DNA of 64,000 nucleotides, taken from assembly GCF_000473325.1 (NCBI RefSeq), contig NZ_AXBI01000020.1, positions 434,001-498,000 on the forward strand. The letters are read 5' to 3'. The notes beneath the pieces were generated by a model. That model saw nothing but the letters and a program-made list of their open reading frames with translations, did not search any database and was not told the DNA's origin. Origin of the DNA: Leisingera caerulea DSM 24564. Lineage in GTDB: Bacteria; Pseudomonadota; Alphaproteobacteria; Rhodobacterales; Rhodobacteraceae. Positions 17,838 to 26,911 of this stretch are shown piece by piece (within the stretch, counting starts at the first letter, position 1; each line of letters starts with the position of its first letter). The position numbers were made by a program, and so were the translations under genes.

Positions 17838-18809
17838 TCACTCAACGATTACGTCGACCTTTTCCATCTGGTAGCTCGGACGCCACCAGATGTCTCCTCC
17901 ACCGTGTCTGTCCAGCGGATACACCCGGCCATCAAAACAGACTTTGTCAGGAGTTTGCTCGGTAATCCTGGCGTACGTACGGTGATCAATTGCACCTACC
18001 CTAGTGGAGATGTTTATGCTTGCGGAGCCAGGGACGACTGACCAGCCATTAGGTGGGTAGTCGCACATGCCAAGTATCGAATGTTCCCTTCCATCGCCCA
18101 TATTTGCCAGGCGCCATCTTTTGCCCGAATGAGGGCCATCTATGAATGCGGTCACTCGCGTAGTCTCAATTTTGACCGTCGGGACCCAATATATTACGGC
18201 GTTTGAGGAGGTTCCGCCAATGTTTGCAATGACGCGGACGTCTTCACCCGGCTCACGCCTCACCACTGTGGTGTAAGACGTGCCCGTTGAAAACGTATCT
18301 GGCAGCGCGCTCGTAAATTCACCATTGACCACCTGGATATCTGCTGGTGCCTCGGTTGGACCGCCGGCCGACGCGTTCCAAGAGACCTCGACAGTTATCT
18401 CCCGGTGAGTTGCGTCGAAAGCATAAACCACCGTGCCCGTGCGATTGGCTCCGCGCATGCAAATGTCGAAAGCAGCTACTGCGTTTCTGGAGAGCTTTTG
18501 CGTCGACATGCTAACCAGCCTGTTGCTGGAAAACTGCGCTGCAAACGACGAAGTTACAGTCTCCAGAACCCTTTTCTGACCTTCACCTGTCAGGTCCACT
18601 GGGACACCTTTGATCGGAACGGTAATCCCGGCTGCCCATTTGTCAGAGGAGTCAAGACTTCGGCTGTACGCGCTGGCAAGGGCAAGGTGCGTTGCATCGT
18701 TTATATTGATTGCACCGACGTCTTGAATCAATGTTTCAAAACAATCGGTCTTTGCAAAGCTGATTGAAGGTAGTCCCAACAGCACTATTAAGGTGATCAA
18801 TTTATTCAT
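17838..18809 (-). CDS. AT-richer secreted protein of unknown function
   Basis: 323 aa from the ATG at 18809 with a GGAGGGG ribosome site. A signal peptide (LITLIVLLGLPSISFA) is followed by a beta-rich body with several cysteines and no recognised motif; the C-terminal part has RHGGGDIWWRPSYQMEKVDV. The base composition is visibly poorer in GC than the neighbouring genes, suggesting recent transfer. It lies convergent to HU. Confidence 0.7.
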   Translation of the reverse strand: MNKLITLIVLLGLPSISFAKTDCFETLIQDVGAININDATHLALASAYSRSLDSSDKWAAGITVPIKGVPVDLTGEGQKRVLETVTSSFAAQFSSNRLVSMSTQKLSRNAVAAFDICMRGANRTGTVVYAFDATHREITVEVSWNASAGGPTEAPADIQVVNGEFTSALPDTFSTGTSYTTVVRREPGEDVRVIANIGGTSSNAVIYWVPTVKIETTRVTAFIDGPHSGKRWRLANMGDGREHSILGMCDYPPNGWSVVPGSASINISTRVGAIDHRTYARITEQTPDKVCFDGRVYPLDRHGGGDIWWRPSYQMEKVDVIVE

Positions 18810-19043
18810 GTACCCCTCCATTTTGTGACAGCTATAGCACAAAATTTGGAATTTTGCATGATGCTGGCGCTGATGGCCTTCAAGGCTGGTATTGGCCTCT
18901 GGAATTCAGCTGTTATCGGTCCTTCGTAGTTGCATTATTTTGGCGCCTGTCGGAGTACAGGAATACAACGTAATGCTTTCCGGCCGTGGGTTTATTTGGC
19001 TGCGGCAGCTCCTCACCGCTTGGGTAATCTGGTTCAATAAATA

Positions 19044-19889
19044 ATGTTCAGCTTCAACGAATTCCTGCAGAGGATCGGCCTCGACCCGGCGCGGACGCGC
19101 CTCTTGCGCCATAAAAAAGGGGAAAGCGTCGCTGCATGGCGCCGCGGCCGGGAGCGGGCCTTCGGTTGTTTTGCCAGCTTTCAGACGCTCAACAACTCCC
19201 CCTACAACGGCAACGTCACCCATGCTTGCCACTTCTTGCCTGGTCCTGGCCGTCCCGATCAGTCCCACACCGCGCTGTTCCTCGGCACCACACGCATCCT
19301 CGGCCGATGGCGCTGGGACGGCAACCGCATGCCAGCCATTCAGGACGCCGAGGTTATTGAAGGCGAGCGTGGGAACGAGGACGTGGAAGCTTTTGATCTG
19401 GAATGGATCGAGCCTGGCCATGACTACTCGGAGCGGATGCTAATCCACTGGGGCAGGAACGCCCGCACCTGGTCGCAATGGGCCGGCGAGCAGCCGAAAG
19501 ACATCCTGGAAATCCGCCTCACGGCGCAAGAGCCGCCTTTTCCGGGTTTCTCAGCCTTCCTCTCGCGGATCAGCGAGATCCAGAAATTCCCCGCGAGCTG
19601 GCTCAATGCGCTCAGCTCAGTGGGCGGCATCTACTTGCTGGTGGCGGATAACGGCGATCAATACGTTGGTTCGGCCGCGGGGCAGGATGGCTTCCTCGGA
19701 CGGTGGTGCCACTATGCGGCCAACGGAAATGGCGGCAACCGGCTTCTCATCGAGCGCGGCCATCGGGACTATCAGATCTCGATCCTGGAGGTTGCATCAC
19801 CCGATATGGCCGCGGCCGACATTATCAGGCGCGAGAGCTTTTGGAAGGACAAGCTTGGCGCCAGGGCTCATGGTCTGAACGCCAACTGA
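19044..19889 (+). CDS. GIY-YIG domain protein, possible nuclease
   Basis: 281 aa. The C-terminal ~85 residues are a GIY-YIG domain: GGIYLLVADNGDQYVGSA with both tyrosines, an FLGRWCHY arginine, a RRESFWKDKLGAR glutamate and a terminal GLNAN. The N-terminal ~190 residues are unrecognised. Related two-part proteins include phage and mobile-element endonucleases. Convergent with the AbiE pair, only 8 bp from its end. Confidence 0.75.
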   Translation: MFSFNEFLQRIGLDPARTRLLRHKKGESVAAWRRGRERAFGCFASFQTLNNSPYNGNVTHACHFLPGPGRPDQSHTALFLGTTRILGRWRWDGNRMPAIQDAEVIEGERGNEDVEAFDLEWIEPGHDYSERMLIHWGRNARTWSQWAGEQPKDILEIRLTAQEPPFPGFSAFLSRISEIQKFPASWLNALSSVGGIYLLVADNGDQYVGSAAGQDGFLGRWCHYAANGNGGNRLLIERGHRDYQISILEVASPDMAAADIIRRESFWKDKLGARAHGLNAN

Positions 19890-19897
19890 TCCCGCTG

Positions 19898-20809
19898 CTA
19901 TCCCATGTCAAACTCCGGCTCCTGCCGGGGGTCATAGATCAGCTGCCTTGCGTCGGTCAGGAGGCCGTGGACTTTTTCGCCCAGGTAGCCGGTAAAGCCG
20001 GGCCGTTCAAAGGTGTTCCGGCGCGCGGCGGGGGCAATGAAGCGGGACATCTCGTTTGTGAACTCCCGGGACGCCACTGTTTCCCTGATACTGTCGATCC
20101 GCTGGTCGATCAGATCCTTGTAATCCTCAATCCCGTAATCCTCGATCTTGCTGCAAATCAGCTCTGGCCGGACCTCGGCGCCCTTTCCAGAAAGCCATTG
20201 CAGGTCCCAGATATCCCGGTGCCGCTTGTAGGTCGTGCAGGCCACAAGGGAGACGATCTTGTCGGCCAGGATCTCGTCCAGAGTCTCCGTGCCGATCAGG
20301 ATGTCATCATACCCATCGGGCAGCATGTTGTAATTTCGCATTGGGGAGCGCAGCTCCGAGGTGTATGCGGGAACATTCGCCACCTCGAATTTGATCTTCT
20401 GCTGCGGCAGGTCAGGGCGCCCGGGGTTGGTGATCACTGAAATCTGCCAGCGGTCAGTCTTCACCCCGAAATAGGTCGCATCCTCCCGCATCTCCTTTGG
20501 GTTCTTCACCCGGATATCCAAGAGGTAGCGCTGCGAGATATGGGCCTCAACACAGTCCCGGATCTCCTTCAGCTGCGATGGCGCAAAGTTGCGGCCGCCG
20601 ACGAAATCGAGATCCTCGGAAAAACGCGGCGCCCGGTGGCACAGGCGCAGCGAGGTCCCGCCCTGGAAGGTCAGGTTTTCCAGCAGCCCTTCGCGATCCA
20701 GGGCGAAGAGGATGTCATAATGCAGCAGCTCCTTCTCAACGACCGGGCGGAGACCGGAGAGCTCGGGGTCACGCATTGCGTGATCAACAACTTCATTAAA
20801 ACTCGGCAT
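19898..20809 (-). CDS. abiEii: AbiEii-family nucleotidyltransferase toxin
   Basis: 303 aa from the ATG at 20809. The nucleotidyltransferase signature is FQGGTSLRLCHRAPRFSEDL then DFVG (hG-GT-S, later D-x-D), followed by KIKFEVANVPAY and TLDEILADKIVSLVACTTYK with RHRDIWDLQWL, the usual AbiEii layout. AbiEii toxins block growth by modifying RNA, giving phage abortive infection or element stability. It overlaps the upstream AbiEi gene by 14 bp. Confidence 0.9.
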   Translation of the reverse strand: MPSFNEVVDHAMRDPELSGLRPVVEKELLHYDILFALDREGLLENLTFQGGTSLRLCHRAPRFSEDLDFVGGRNFAPSQLKEIRDCVEAHISQRYLLDIRVKNPKEMREDATYFGVKTDRWQISVITNPGRPDLPQQKIKFEVANVPAYTSELRSPMRNYNMLPDGYDDILIGTETLDEILADKIVSLVACTTYKRHRDIWDLQWLSGKGAEVRPELICSKIEDYGIEDYKDLIDQRIDSIRETVASREFTNEMSRFIAPAARRNTFERPGFTGYLGEKVHGLLTDARQLIYDPRQEPEFDMG

Positions 20810-21353
20810 CAAGACTCTCCTCTTCCACCTCGGGTGTGACCAGGTGCGTGTTGCGCCCGACACGGCGCAGATCCCGCAGGGCCCGGTCGGGGGATGCAAT
20901 TTTCAAGGGGCGGCCAACATCCTGAAGCTGGTCGAAGAATTCGCTCCAGGGCTGATGGGTATGGGTGAATTCGATATCGCCCCAAGGTGTTTTGAATTCT
21001 CCGGATCGGCCGGTTGTCATAACCGTCAGCCGTCCCACCGGGATCTGGGAGATCCATCCGTGTTCGGACAGAGCGCACTCCAGGCTCACATAGTTGTGGG
21101 AACCGCGGCGGATCGTTCGTGCAATTTCCTCCACCAGGTTGGTGGTCGGCTGGCTGGTCCTGTTGAAGACGTAAATGCCGCGCGCGGCGCGCTTGATTAC
21201 TGGCTGGTCCGCCGCCGCGAACTTCCGCAGTTGCACGAGGAAGGAGTCATACTTCCCTTGGGGGAACAGTTTTCGCAAATCGCCCGTTGTAAAGACGCGC
21301 CGCCCTTTCCGGTCCCAGTCTTCCAGTTTCTTATGCAGGTCAGCTAGCTTCAT
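20796..21353 (-). CDS. abiEi: AbiEi-family antitoxin / transcriptional regulator
   Basis: 185 aa. The N-terminal winged-helix region (VFTTGDLRKLFPQGKYDSFL and AARGIYVFNRT) is followed by the AbiEi middle domain with YVSLECALSEHGWISQIPVG and a TPWGDIEFTHT segment, ending with ASPDRALRDLRRVG. It would neutralise the downstream nucleotidyltransferase and autoregulate. A motif-bearing promoter lies upstream. Confidence 0.85.
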   Translation of the reverse strand: MKLADLHKKLEDWDRKGRRVFTTGDLRKLFPQGKYDSFLVQLRKFAAADQPVIKRAARGIYVFNRTSQPTTNLVEEIARTIRRGSHNYVSLECALSEHGWISQIPVGRLTVMTTGRSGEFKTPWGDIEFTHTHQPWSEFFDQLQDVGRPLKIASPDRALRDLRRVGRNTHLVTPEVEEESLDAEF

Positions 21354-21401
21354 TTTCTGGATAACTCATCGCGAACGCAGCCAATTGGCTACACTTCTGT
21401 C

Positions 21402-21429
21402 AAGATATTGACGATGTGCGAAAAAACAA
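21402..21429 (-). promoter_or_regulatory. Candidate promoter of the abiE operon with motif copy
   Basis: On the reverse strand TTGTTT (21424-21429), a 16-bp spacer and TATCTT (21402-21407). The motif, read TTTTTTCGCA on this strand (21417-21426), covers the -35 end and early spacer. Confidence 0.5.
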
Positions 21430-21587
21430 AACGGCATTTGATCCGGCAAGCCGCAGGGAGGCGAAACAGACAGGCATAATGTGCGCTCGGGCGAACATTG
21501 TGCCGCTCTGTGTTCACCAGAGATAGCATTGAGAAATACCAATGCCGAACTCGCAGATTGCAAGGGGCTGGTAGCGGCTTGAAGCGA

Positions 21588-22262
21588 TCAATCCGCCTGC
21601 AGCGAGTTCAGGACCTTGATGATCTCGGAGCCAAGACTGCGTGTGTTCTTGGCCCTGCCCATCGAGTTCAGCAGCTCAACACCAATATCCGATGCGATCG
21701 GCCGCAAGGCGGGCTTGGTCACCGGAACCAGCTGGCCGTTTTCAAAGGCGATGATCGTGCCATTCTCGAGCTGCGCCACGCGCATGTCCCGCCAGGTTGC
21801 GCTGGCCACTTCCGCAAGTTCCGAGATCGGTTTGGCGGGCGGCTTCAGGATGGCGTTGACCGGAAGGTAGACCCCACCTGCCACTTCCCTCAGCTCGCTT
21901 TTCAGTTCCTCAACTGAGCAGTCGAGCAGTTCCTTGATGGAGGGCTCATCTTCTTCAATGCAGATCTGAAGGACCATAACGCGGGTCGCATGATCAAGCG
22001 TGTTGGCATTGAAGTTGATCCGCGTCGAGGATGTGAAGGTCTTCACCGAAATCTTCTCGCCCTCAGCGGAGACGACGTCGTATCCGGCTTGGTTGACCGA
22101 TAAGGCCAGCTGACCGCGCGTGATCATTGCGGCGTAAAGCTCTCCGATCCGGCCGGTCAGGTGGCGCAGCTCTGCAATCGGAGCGCCCCAGGCGAGCTCC
22201 TTTTCAAACCATTGAAGCGCCTCAGACAGGGAGCGGATGATCTGTGTTTGGCTCAGGCTCAT
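21588..22262 (-). CDS. DUF6998-like protein, possible restriction-nuclease fold
   Basis: 224 aa. A central NQAGYDVVSAEGEKISVKTF segment places D, E and K as in PD-(D/E)XK nuclease cores, preceded by GRIGELYAAMITRGQLALS. The family assignment is from pattern memory. Its ATG overlaps the stop of the upstream exported Gly/Ala-rich protein (ATGA), so the two are translated together. Confidence 0.55.
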   Translation of the reverse strand: MSLSQTQIIRSLSEALQWFEKELAWGAPIAELRHLTGRIGELYAAMITRGQLALSVNQAGYDVVSAEGEKISVKTFTSSTRINFNANTLDHATRVMVLQICIEEDEPSIKELLDCSVEELKSELREVAGGVYLPVNAILKPPAKPISELAEVASATWRDMRVAQLENGTIIAFENGQLVPVTKPALRPIASDIGVELLNSMGRAKNTRSLGSEIIKVLNSLQAD

Positions 22263-22882
22263 TCCGGCACCACATAGGCAACGGGGCCGAGGTTGGTGTT
22301 CAGGAACCAGTCGCGGTGCTTCAGGTCGCCGTCGGCAATGTAGAGCTTGCGGATCAGGTACCGTTTCTCTTCCCCGTCGGAGGTCATGACCATCACCGGG
22401 CCGTCCGGGGTTTCGGCGATCGAGATATCGGGATCCTGGGCTGCGATACTCTCGATGACCCCCATCATCTGGTAGGGATCGGTCACCCGCTCGATCTTGA
22501 AGTAGCAGACGCCCTCAAAGCCGCCGATTGCGACGGCGGTAATGGCGCCGATGAGGATCGTCGCTGGCGCCATCGCAATTCCTGCGGCCGTTGCGCCCGC
22601 GCCGGCCGAACCCGCCACAATGCCGGTTGTCCCCGCCGCGGAGGCGCCGGCGGCGGTCGATCCCAGCATCGTCAGCCCGGATGTGGAATGAACAAGCGTG
22701 TAGTACCCGGCCGCCTGCAGCCCCGCGCCCGTGGCCGCGGCTCCGCCGCCCAGGGCGGCTGCGGCGGCGCTCGCCGTTTTCCCGGCAAGTTTCGAGGGCC
22801 GGTAGTCGCAAGCGTCGGCAAGGGCGGGGGAGGCGGCCAAACTGAAGGCCGTGAGGCAAACCATAGAGCGCAATAAGGGCAT
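22259..22882 (-). CDS. Exported Gly/Ala-rich protein with hydrophobic core
   Basis: 207 aa from the ATG at 22882. A signal peptide (cleavage after ALA, about residue 21) leads into a long Gly/Ala/Thr-rich, weakly hydrophobic stretch (residues ~40-115) that could be a glycine-zipper membrane segment. A small polar C-terminal domain contains EEKRYLIRKLYIADG. Not recognised. Coupled to 21588-22262, so the pair may be one functional unit. Confidence 0.6.
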   Translation of the reverse strand: MPLLRSMVCLTAFSLAASPALADACDYRPSKLAGKTASAAAAALGGGAAATGAGLQAAGYYTLVHSTSGLTMLGSTAAGASAAGTTGIVAGSAGAGATAAGIAMAPATILIGAITAVAIGGFEGVCYFKIERVTDPYQMMGVIESIAAQDPDISIAETPDGPVMVMTSDGEEKRYLIRKLYIADGDLKHRDWFLNTNLGPVAYVVPE

Positions 22883-22920
22883 CAATCAAATTCCAGAGAA
22901 ATGGACTGTGCCCCATTGCT

Positions 22921-22970
22921 ACACGCAATGATGGCGGCCCGTCGAGACTGCCTGGCAGCGCGGGCTGCCG
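22921..22970. repeat. Direct repeat, left copy (pairs with 24034-24083)
   Basis: The first 41 bases are identical to 24034-24074, and the next nine match except for two. Each copy contains a GGCAG-N6-CTGCC hairpin near its right end. The copies bracket the unknown gene 23150-23950. Confidence 0.9.
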
Positions 22971-23149
22971 AAACGAGCATCCGGCGCCTCGGAGATCGAG
23001 GTATCCGATTCCTGGGTGGCGATGATCCCACGACCTAGTACGGCGCTGACCCGGCTTCCGCTACCCATGCGCAACAATACTTCATTGCATCTTCCACTAC
23101 TGCCGCTCTGTGCTTATCATTCACGATGTTTCGAGGCGCGGAGGGGGAT

Positions 23150-23950
23150 ATGGCTGCTGCCAAAACAATTCGATCAACCAATTTCGGAAAGTATGAGCTC
23201 CGACTCGTTGAGCAGAATGGGGTCTTCTATGGCCTTGCTAATGGCAAAATATGCTCCGAGGGAAATGATCGAGATCGGGTGTGGTTGGCACTGCATGATG
23301 AAGCAGGGAAGTCGGATCCGCGGTATTTTGGGTATGCGGGAGCAAAGAGCCGTTTTTTGAAGTTCTTTCCCGCGGGATTTCAATCAGATGGCTACGCGAA
23401 CCAGGAGCGGGACTACAAAGTTGCAGCCAAACGGAAACTCGATGAGGTCGCACCTCTCGAGGGGGTGTTGAGCGGCTCAGGGTATGGCGAAGCGGTCCTT
23501 TCAGTTTTCCGAGCTACCAACATGCTATCCCCATTTGAGAAGACTAAACTGCAGGAAATTCTGCGTGGTCCCGACGCAGACAAAATTGTCCAAGCTGTCG
23601 CTGAGTTCGCCACGAAGGCGAACAGAAATACGCTCGCGCGCCTTGAGGCGGCGCTGAAGCCTTATGATGCGGCAAAGTGGACATTCGCGACCTATCTACC
23701 CTACTTATGGCAGCCTGATCGACACATGTTCTTGAAGCCTGAGGTTACAAAGGACTACGCGGCTCGAGTCGGTCATCCACTTGCTTCAGTGTATGAGGCG
23801 CGCCTGGACTTCGCAGTATATTCCAGCCTCCTTGATCTTGCCTCAAGAACGAGCGACGAGCTGAGCGATTTACGGCCTCGCGATAGGATCGACATTCAGA
23901 GCTTTATTTGGGTCGTCGGCGCATATCGTGAGGAGCAAGAAGATGTCTGA
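23150..23950 (+). CDS. Unknown protein between direct repeats
   Basis: 266 aa from the ATG at 23150, chosen for the GGAGGGGG ribosome site; the frame is open to 23126. N-terminal ~80 residues are beta-rich; the rest is helical. A TFATYLPYLWQPDRHMFLKP segment and an end with LRPRDRIDIQSFIWVVGAYR resemble some restriction-associated proteins, but this is only a resemblance. Less GC-rich than its neighbours and bracketed by ~50-bp direct repeats, hence a likely inserted module. Confidence 0.7.
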   Translation: MAAAKTIRSTNFGKYELRLVEQNGVFYGLANGKICSEGNDRDRVWLALHDEAGKSDPRYFGYAGAKSRFLKFFPAGFQSDGYANQERDYKVAAKRKLDEVAPLEGVLSGSGYGEAVLSVFRATNMLSPFEKTKLQEILRGPDADKIVQAVAEFATKANRNTLARLEAALKPYDAAKWTFATYLPYLWQPDRHMFLKPEVTKDYAARVGHPLASVYEARLDFAVYSSLLDLASRTSDELSDLRPRDRIDIQSFIWVVGAYREEQEDV

Positions 23951-24033
23951 TTTTGATGGTGGGTTCGTGCCTTCATTAGCCTAAGGCGGAATAGAGCAGG
24001 AATGGCCGCCTTAACCGGGCTGCGCCGCTGGCC

Positions 24034-24083
24034 ACACGCAATGATGGCGGCCCGTCGAGACTGCCTGGCAGCGCAGACTGCCG
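24034..24083. repeat. Direct repeat, right copy (pairs with 22921-22970)
   Basis: 41 identical bases beginning ACACGCAATGATGGCGGCCC, then a looser match. It lies between the stop of the inserted gene and the stop of the convergent KpsE-like gene. No integrase or transposase lies between the copies. Confidence 0.9.
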
Positions 24084-24093
24084 CAGCCCGGAC

Positions 24094-25494
24094 CTATTTC
24101 AGGATCTGCTCCCGGATAAGCGTGAAGCTCAAAGAGGCAAACAGGTAGATGCCAAGGAAGGCGGCAAAAGCCATGAGCGTGTGGATGAGCGGCCGCGGGT
24201 ATTCCGGCGCCCCCGGCAGGACCGGCTCAACCCCAAGCGCAAGATAGCGGACCTGCCGCCCAGCATCGGAGCGGGCGCGCTCAAGCGCCAGGACGCTCTC
24301 GGTCTGAATCTTCTGCCGCGCCTCCAGCTCCGCCTGCAGGACCGCGAGCTCGGCCTGGGCGCGCGCGATCGACACGCCATTCTCGGAAGCATCCGTAATC
24401 CGGGCGCGCTGAGCGGCAAGGCTCTCTTCCAGGAGGCGGATCTTCTGGTTCGCCAGGTCAATCTTGGTCGTGTTCGGCCGCCGGTTGGACAGGAGCTGGG
24501 CGCGCGCGAGGCGCGCCTCCGCCAGATCCGCCTCGATGGCGCCGATCTGCTGATGCAGCAGATCCATCTCAAGATCGCCTGACAGCACGGAAAAGTCCTG
24601 CTGGAGCCCGATCAGCTTCTGCTGCGTCTCCGCCACCGCCTGATCGGCCCGCGCCCGGGCGTTCGCCGCGGTGTCGACGTGATCATCGCGCAGCTTGGCC
24701 GTCATGTGATCGAGGTGCCCCTCGGCCAGCGACAGGAGCGTCAGGGAGATGCTGCGGCTGATTTCCGGGTCAGCGGCCGACACCTGCATGCGCAAAATGC
24801 CCTCTGAAGGATCAAAGCTGACCTTCACGTGGCGCAGGAAGGAGCGGTAGATGTCCTCTGAGGTGGCGTCTTCCGAGATCCGCCTGAAAAGGTCGATTCC
24901 GGGTCCGGAAAAATGATCGGCGAAACCTTCCGCTTCATCCATCTGCGCAAATGCGGCCCGCGACGTCAGATACCCCTGAACAGAAATGGCATCCTGGTTT
25001 CCCGGAAGGGCGGGGCCGCTCATGCCGGCGGCAGGACCGTTCGGCGTGCCGATGTTTTCAGCCCCCTGGATGACAAACTCTGAATGGGTCACATACAAGG
25101 GGGTGGCGATCGTGGAGAAATACACGGCTGCCGCGACCGTTGGCGCCGCCACAAATGCCGCCAGACGCCCGAGCGCCCGGATGCCTTTCTTCCGGGATTG
25201 GGCGGCAAGGTCCGGCTCTTCACCGCCATGGGGAAGCAGGTCGGGCAGCCGGTCCCTCTTCGCCGGCGTCGGACGCACAATCGCGCCGCTGGCACGGAGC
25301 GCCCGGATTGCATCGTAATCGCTTGTGAACCGCAGACGCCGGTCTCTGGCGGCCGCCCGGGCCCGCGCGAGGTCGGCGGCGCTGAACCCCTCGCTGCGGA
25401 TTGCATCGAGGGCCCGGATCATATCCGGATCCGGACGGGCCGGAAGTGCATGGACGGTGGCTGCGCTCTTCAGGGGTGCTGTCATCTGTTTCAT
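24094..25494 (-). CDS. KpsE/Wzz-like polysaccharide export membrane protein
   Basis: 466 aa. A ~115-residue basic cytoplasmic N-terminus, first membrane helix about residues 112-130 (LAAFVAAPTVAAAVYFSTI), a periplasmic region with VTHSEFVIQGAEN and long coiled coils (residues ~280-400), and a second helix near the C-terminus (LIHTLMAFAAFLGIYLFASL) preceded by a proline-rich PEYPRP. This is the capsule-export (KpsE/BexC) and chain-length (Wzz) topology. No ABC transporter or glycosyltransferase is nearby, so its partner must be elsewhere. Last gene of a four-gene overlapping operon. Confidence 0.8.
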   Translation of the reverse strand: MKQMTAPLKSAATVHALPARPDPDMIRALDAIRSEGFSAADLARARAAARDRRLRFTSDYDAIRALRASGAIVRPTPAKRDRLPDLLPHGGEEPDLAAQSRKKGIRALGRLAAFVAAPTVAAAVYFSTIATPLYVTHSEFVIQGAENIGTPNGPAAGMSGPALPGNQDAISVQGYLTSRAAFAQMDEAEGFADHFSGPGIDLFRRISEDATSEDIYRSFLRHVKVSFDPSEGILRMQVSAADPEISRSISLTLLSLAEGHLDHMTAKLRDDHVDTAANARARADQAVAETQQKLIGLQQDFSVLSGDLEMDLLHQQIGAIEADLAEARLARAQLLSNRRPNTTKIDLANQKIRLLEESLAAQRARITDASENGVSIARAQAELAVLQAELEARQKIQTESVLALERARSDAGRQVRYLALGVEPVLPGAPEYPRPLIHTLMAFAAFLGIYLFASLSFTLIREQILK

Positions 25495-25736
25495 CCCGCG
25501 TCAGGCAGCTTCAGGGCTGCGGGTGTCAGGGGCGCAGGCGCAGTCCCGGCCGGGACGGTCACCTGATCTTTCACGAGCGGCAGGAAAGGAGCAATCACCG
25601 CAAATTCTTCAGTGCGCGACAGATCGGATTTTCGCCGAATGACGTGGGCGCCAATCATGGCGAGCGACACCAGGCTTGGCAGCAATTCCATCTGCTCCGC
25701 AGACAGGCTGACATGGCCGCCGTTCGCCAAACTCAT
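25491..25736 (-). CDS. Small unknown protein in the metallophosphatase-KpsE operon
   Basis: 81 aa from the ATG at 25736: SLSAEQMELLPSLVSLAMIG then AHVIRRKSDLSRTEEFAVIA. One short amphipathic or membrane-associating helix is possible. Both ends overlap neighbours by ATGA, which makes it a confident gene despite no recognised family. Confidence 0.7.
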   Translation of the reverse strand: MSLANGGHVSLSAEQMELLPSLVSLAMIGAHVIRRKSDLSRTEEFAVIAPFLPLVKDQVTVPAGTAPAPLTPAALKLPDAG

Positions 25737-25987
25737 CACAAGTCCTCGTCGCAGGAGGCGCAGAAGCCCGCGTTGCGCTCTTCGACGAATTCCAGGTCTC
25801 CGCAGCGGAACCACCACTCGCAGCCGCCGCAACGCTCAACAGCATGGGCGCCGTCCAGCAGACGATCTTCCAGATCGTCTTCGCTGACGTCGAGACCGTG
25901 GCGTTCAATGAGCCCGGTCAGGCTCGTGCATGTTCCCTCCAGCTCTTCCTGGAGCTCTTCGAGAACCTGATCCGAAATTTCGCTCAT
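25736..25987 (-). CDS. Small acidic zinc-ribbon-like protein
   Basis: 83 aa from the ATG at 25987. Helical acidic first half (SEISDQVLEELQEELEGT), then CGGCEWWFRC and CASCDEDL, four or five cysteines suited to zinc binding. Overlaps both neighbours by four bases. Confidence 0.7.
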   Translation of the reverse strand: MSEISDQVLEELQEELEGTCTSLTGLIERHGLDVSEDDLEDRLLDGAHAVERCGGCEWWFRCGDLEFVEERNAGFCASCDEDL

Positions 25988-26841
25988 GGCAGATATTCCT
26001 CCTTGCGAACATAGTGAAAGCGGTACGCGCCGCCTGCGGCCTCCAGGGCCAGGAGCTGGGGCAGGTAACCGGTTCCCATATCCAGGCTGATCCGGGCGTG
26101 CGTGGAGACATGATCCGCAAGGTCCGCGGCTTCCTTCCCGGACTCGATCCCATTTTCGCACATCACCGTGTGCCCGTGGACAACGATTTCCCGGCGGGCC
26201 TTATCCCAGCCTCCCTTCCACAGAAGGAACTCACGGCGCAGGCAGGCCCAGTGGACCCGCGGAGCGCTGGCCAGGGGCTGGGCCAGAAAGCGCTCCCGCT
26301 CACCTTCCGGGTCAGGACCCACCGGCGGGCGAAGGCCTCCATGCAGCAGCAGGAGATCCCCGGACTTATAGTGGCCGGGTGCGGTGCGCAGGAAGTCCAG
26401 ATAGCCAGCCGGAAGAGCTTGACGAAGCTGTTCACGGATTTCCTCTTGGGAGGCCGTCATGTGCCCAGGCAGCTCCGCCACCATGCTGCTGCCGCCGCAA
26501 TCGAACCAATGGTTGAAGGCGGTGGTTTCTAGCGGGAGATCCAGACCATCCAGCAGCATCCCCTCATGGTTTCCGGGAAGTTTGATCCGCTTGTCGCATT
26601 GTTTTTTCGCATCCAGCGCCAGCTGAATGGCGCGGAAGCTTTCCGGCCCGCGGTCAATAAGGTCGCCCAGGAATGCAATGGTGCGCGGACGCCCGTTTCC
26701 CGGAACCCGCGCGATCAGGGCCAGCATGTGCTCCAGGAGGTCGGCGCGACCGTGAATGTCCGGGATAACGAACAGATGCTCATCTGTCCGGGTTCCGTTC
26801 TCAAACGCCTTCCAGGCTGTGGTCTCATCATCAAAATGCAT
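25984..26841 (-). CDS. Calcineurin-like metallophosphatase (Ser/Thr phosphatase / Ap4A hydrolase type)
   Basis: 285 aa from the ATG at 26841 (AAGGAG eight bases upstream). The metallophosphatase blocks are all present: VIPDIHGRADLLEHML, FLGDLIDRGPES, LPGNHEGMLLDG, LLLLHGGLRPP and VVHGHTVM. Substrate could be phosphoprotein or diadenosine polyphosphate. First gene of the operon; its frame contains a motif copy (26603-26611) encoding Ala-Lys-Lys. Confidence 0.9.
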   Translation of the reverse strand: MHFDDETTAWKAFENGTRTDEHLFVIPDIHGRADLLEHMLALIARVPGNGRPRTIAFLGDLIDRGPESFRAIQLALDAKKQCDKRIKLPGNHEGMLLDGLDLPLETTAFNHWFDCGGSSMVAELPGHMTASQEEIREQLRQALPAGYLDFLRTAPGHYKSGDLLLLHGGLRPPVGPDPEGERERFLAQPLASAPRVHWACLRREFLLWKGGWDKARREIVVHGHTVMCENGIESGKEAADLADHVSTHARISLDMGTGYLPQLLALEAAGGAYRFHYVRKEEYLP

Positions 26842-26911
26842 CGGGCGCACTCCTTGGGCGCGGTACGGGTTCTGCAGGTCCCGCGGAGCGGCTCCTCTGG
26901 TTACCTCAAGA

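Noticed and set aside
22921..24083. Direct repeats read as attachment sites of an integrated element
   Set aside because: No integrase, recombinase or tRNA gene lies at either copy, and only one gene is enclosed. Reported as a cassette or repeat instead.
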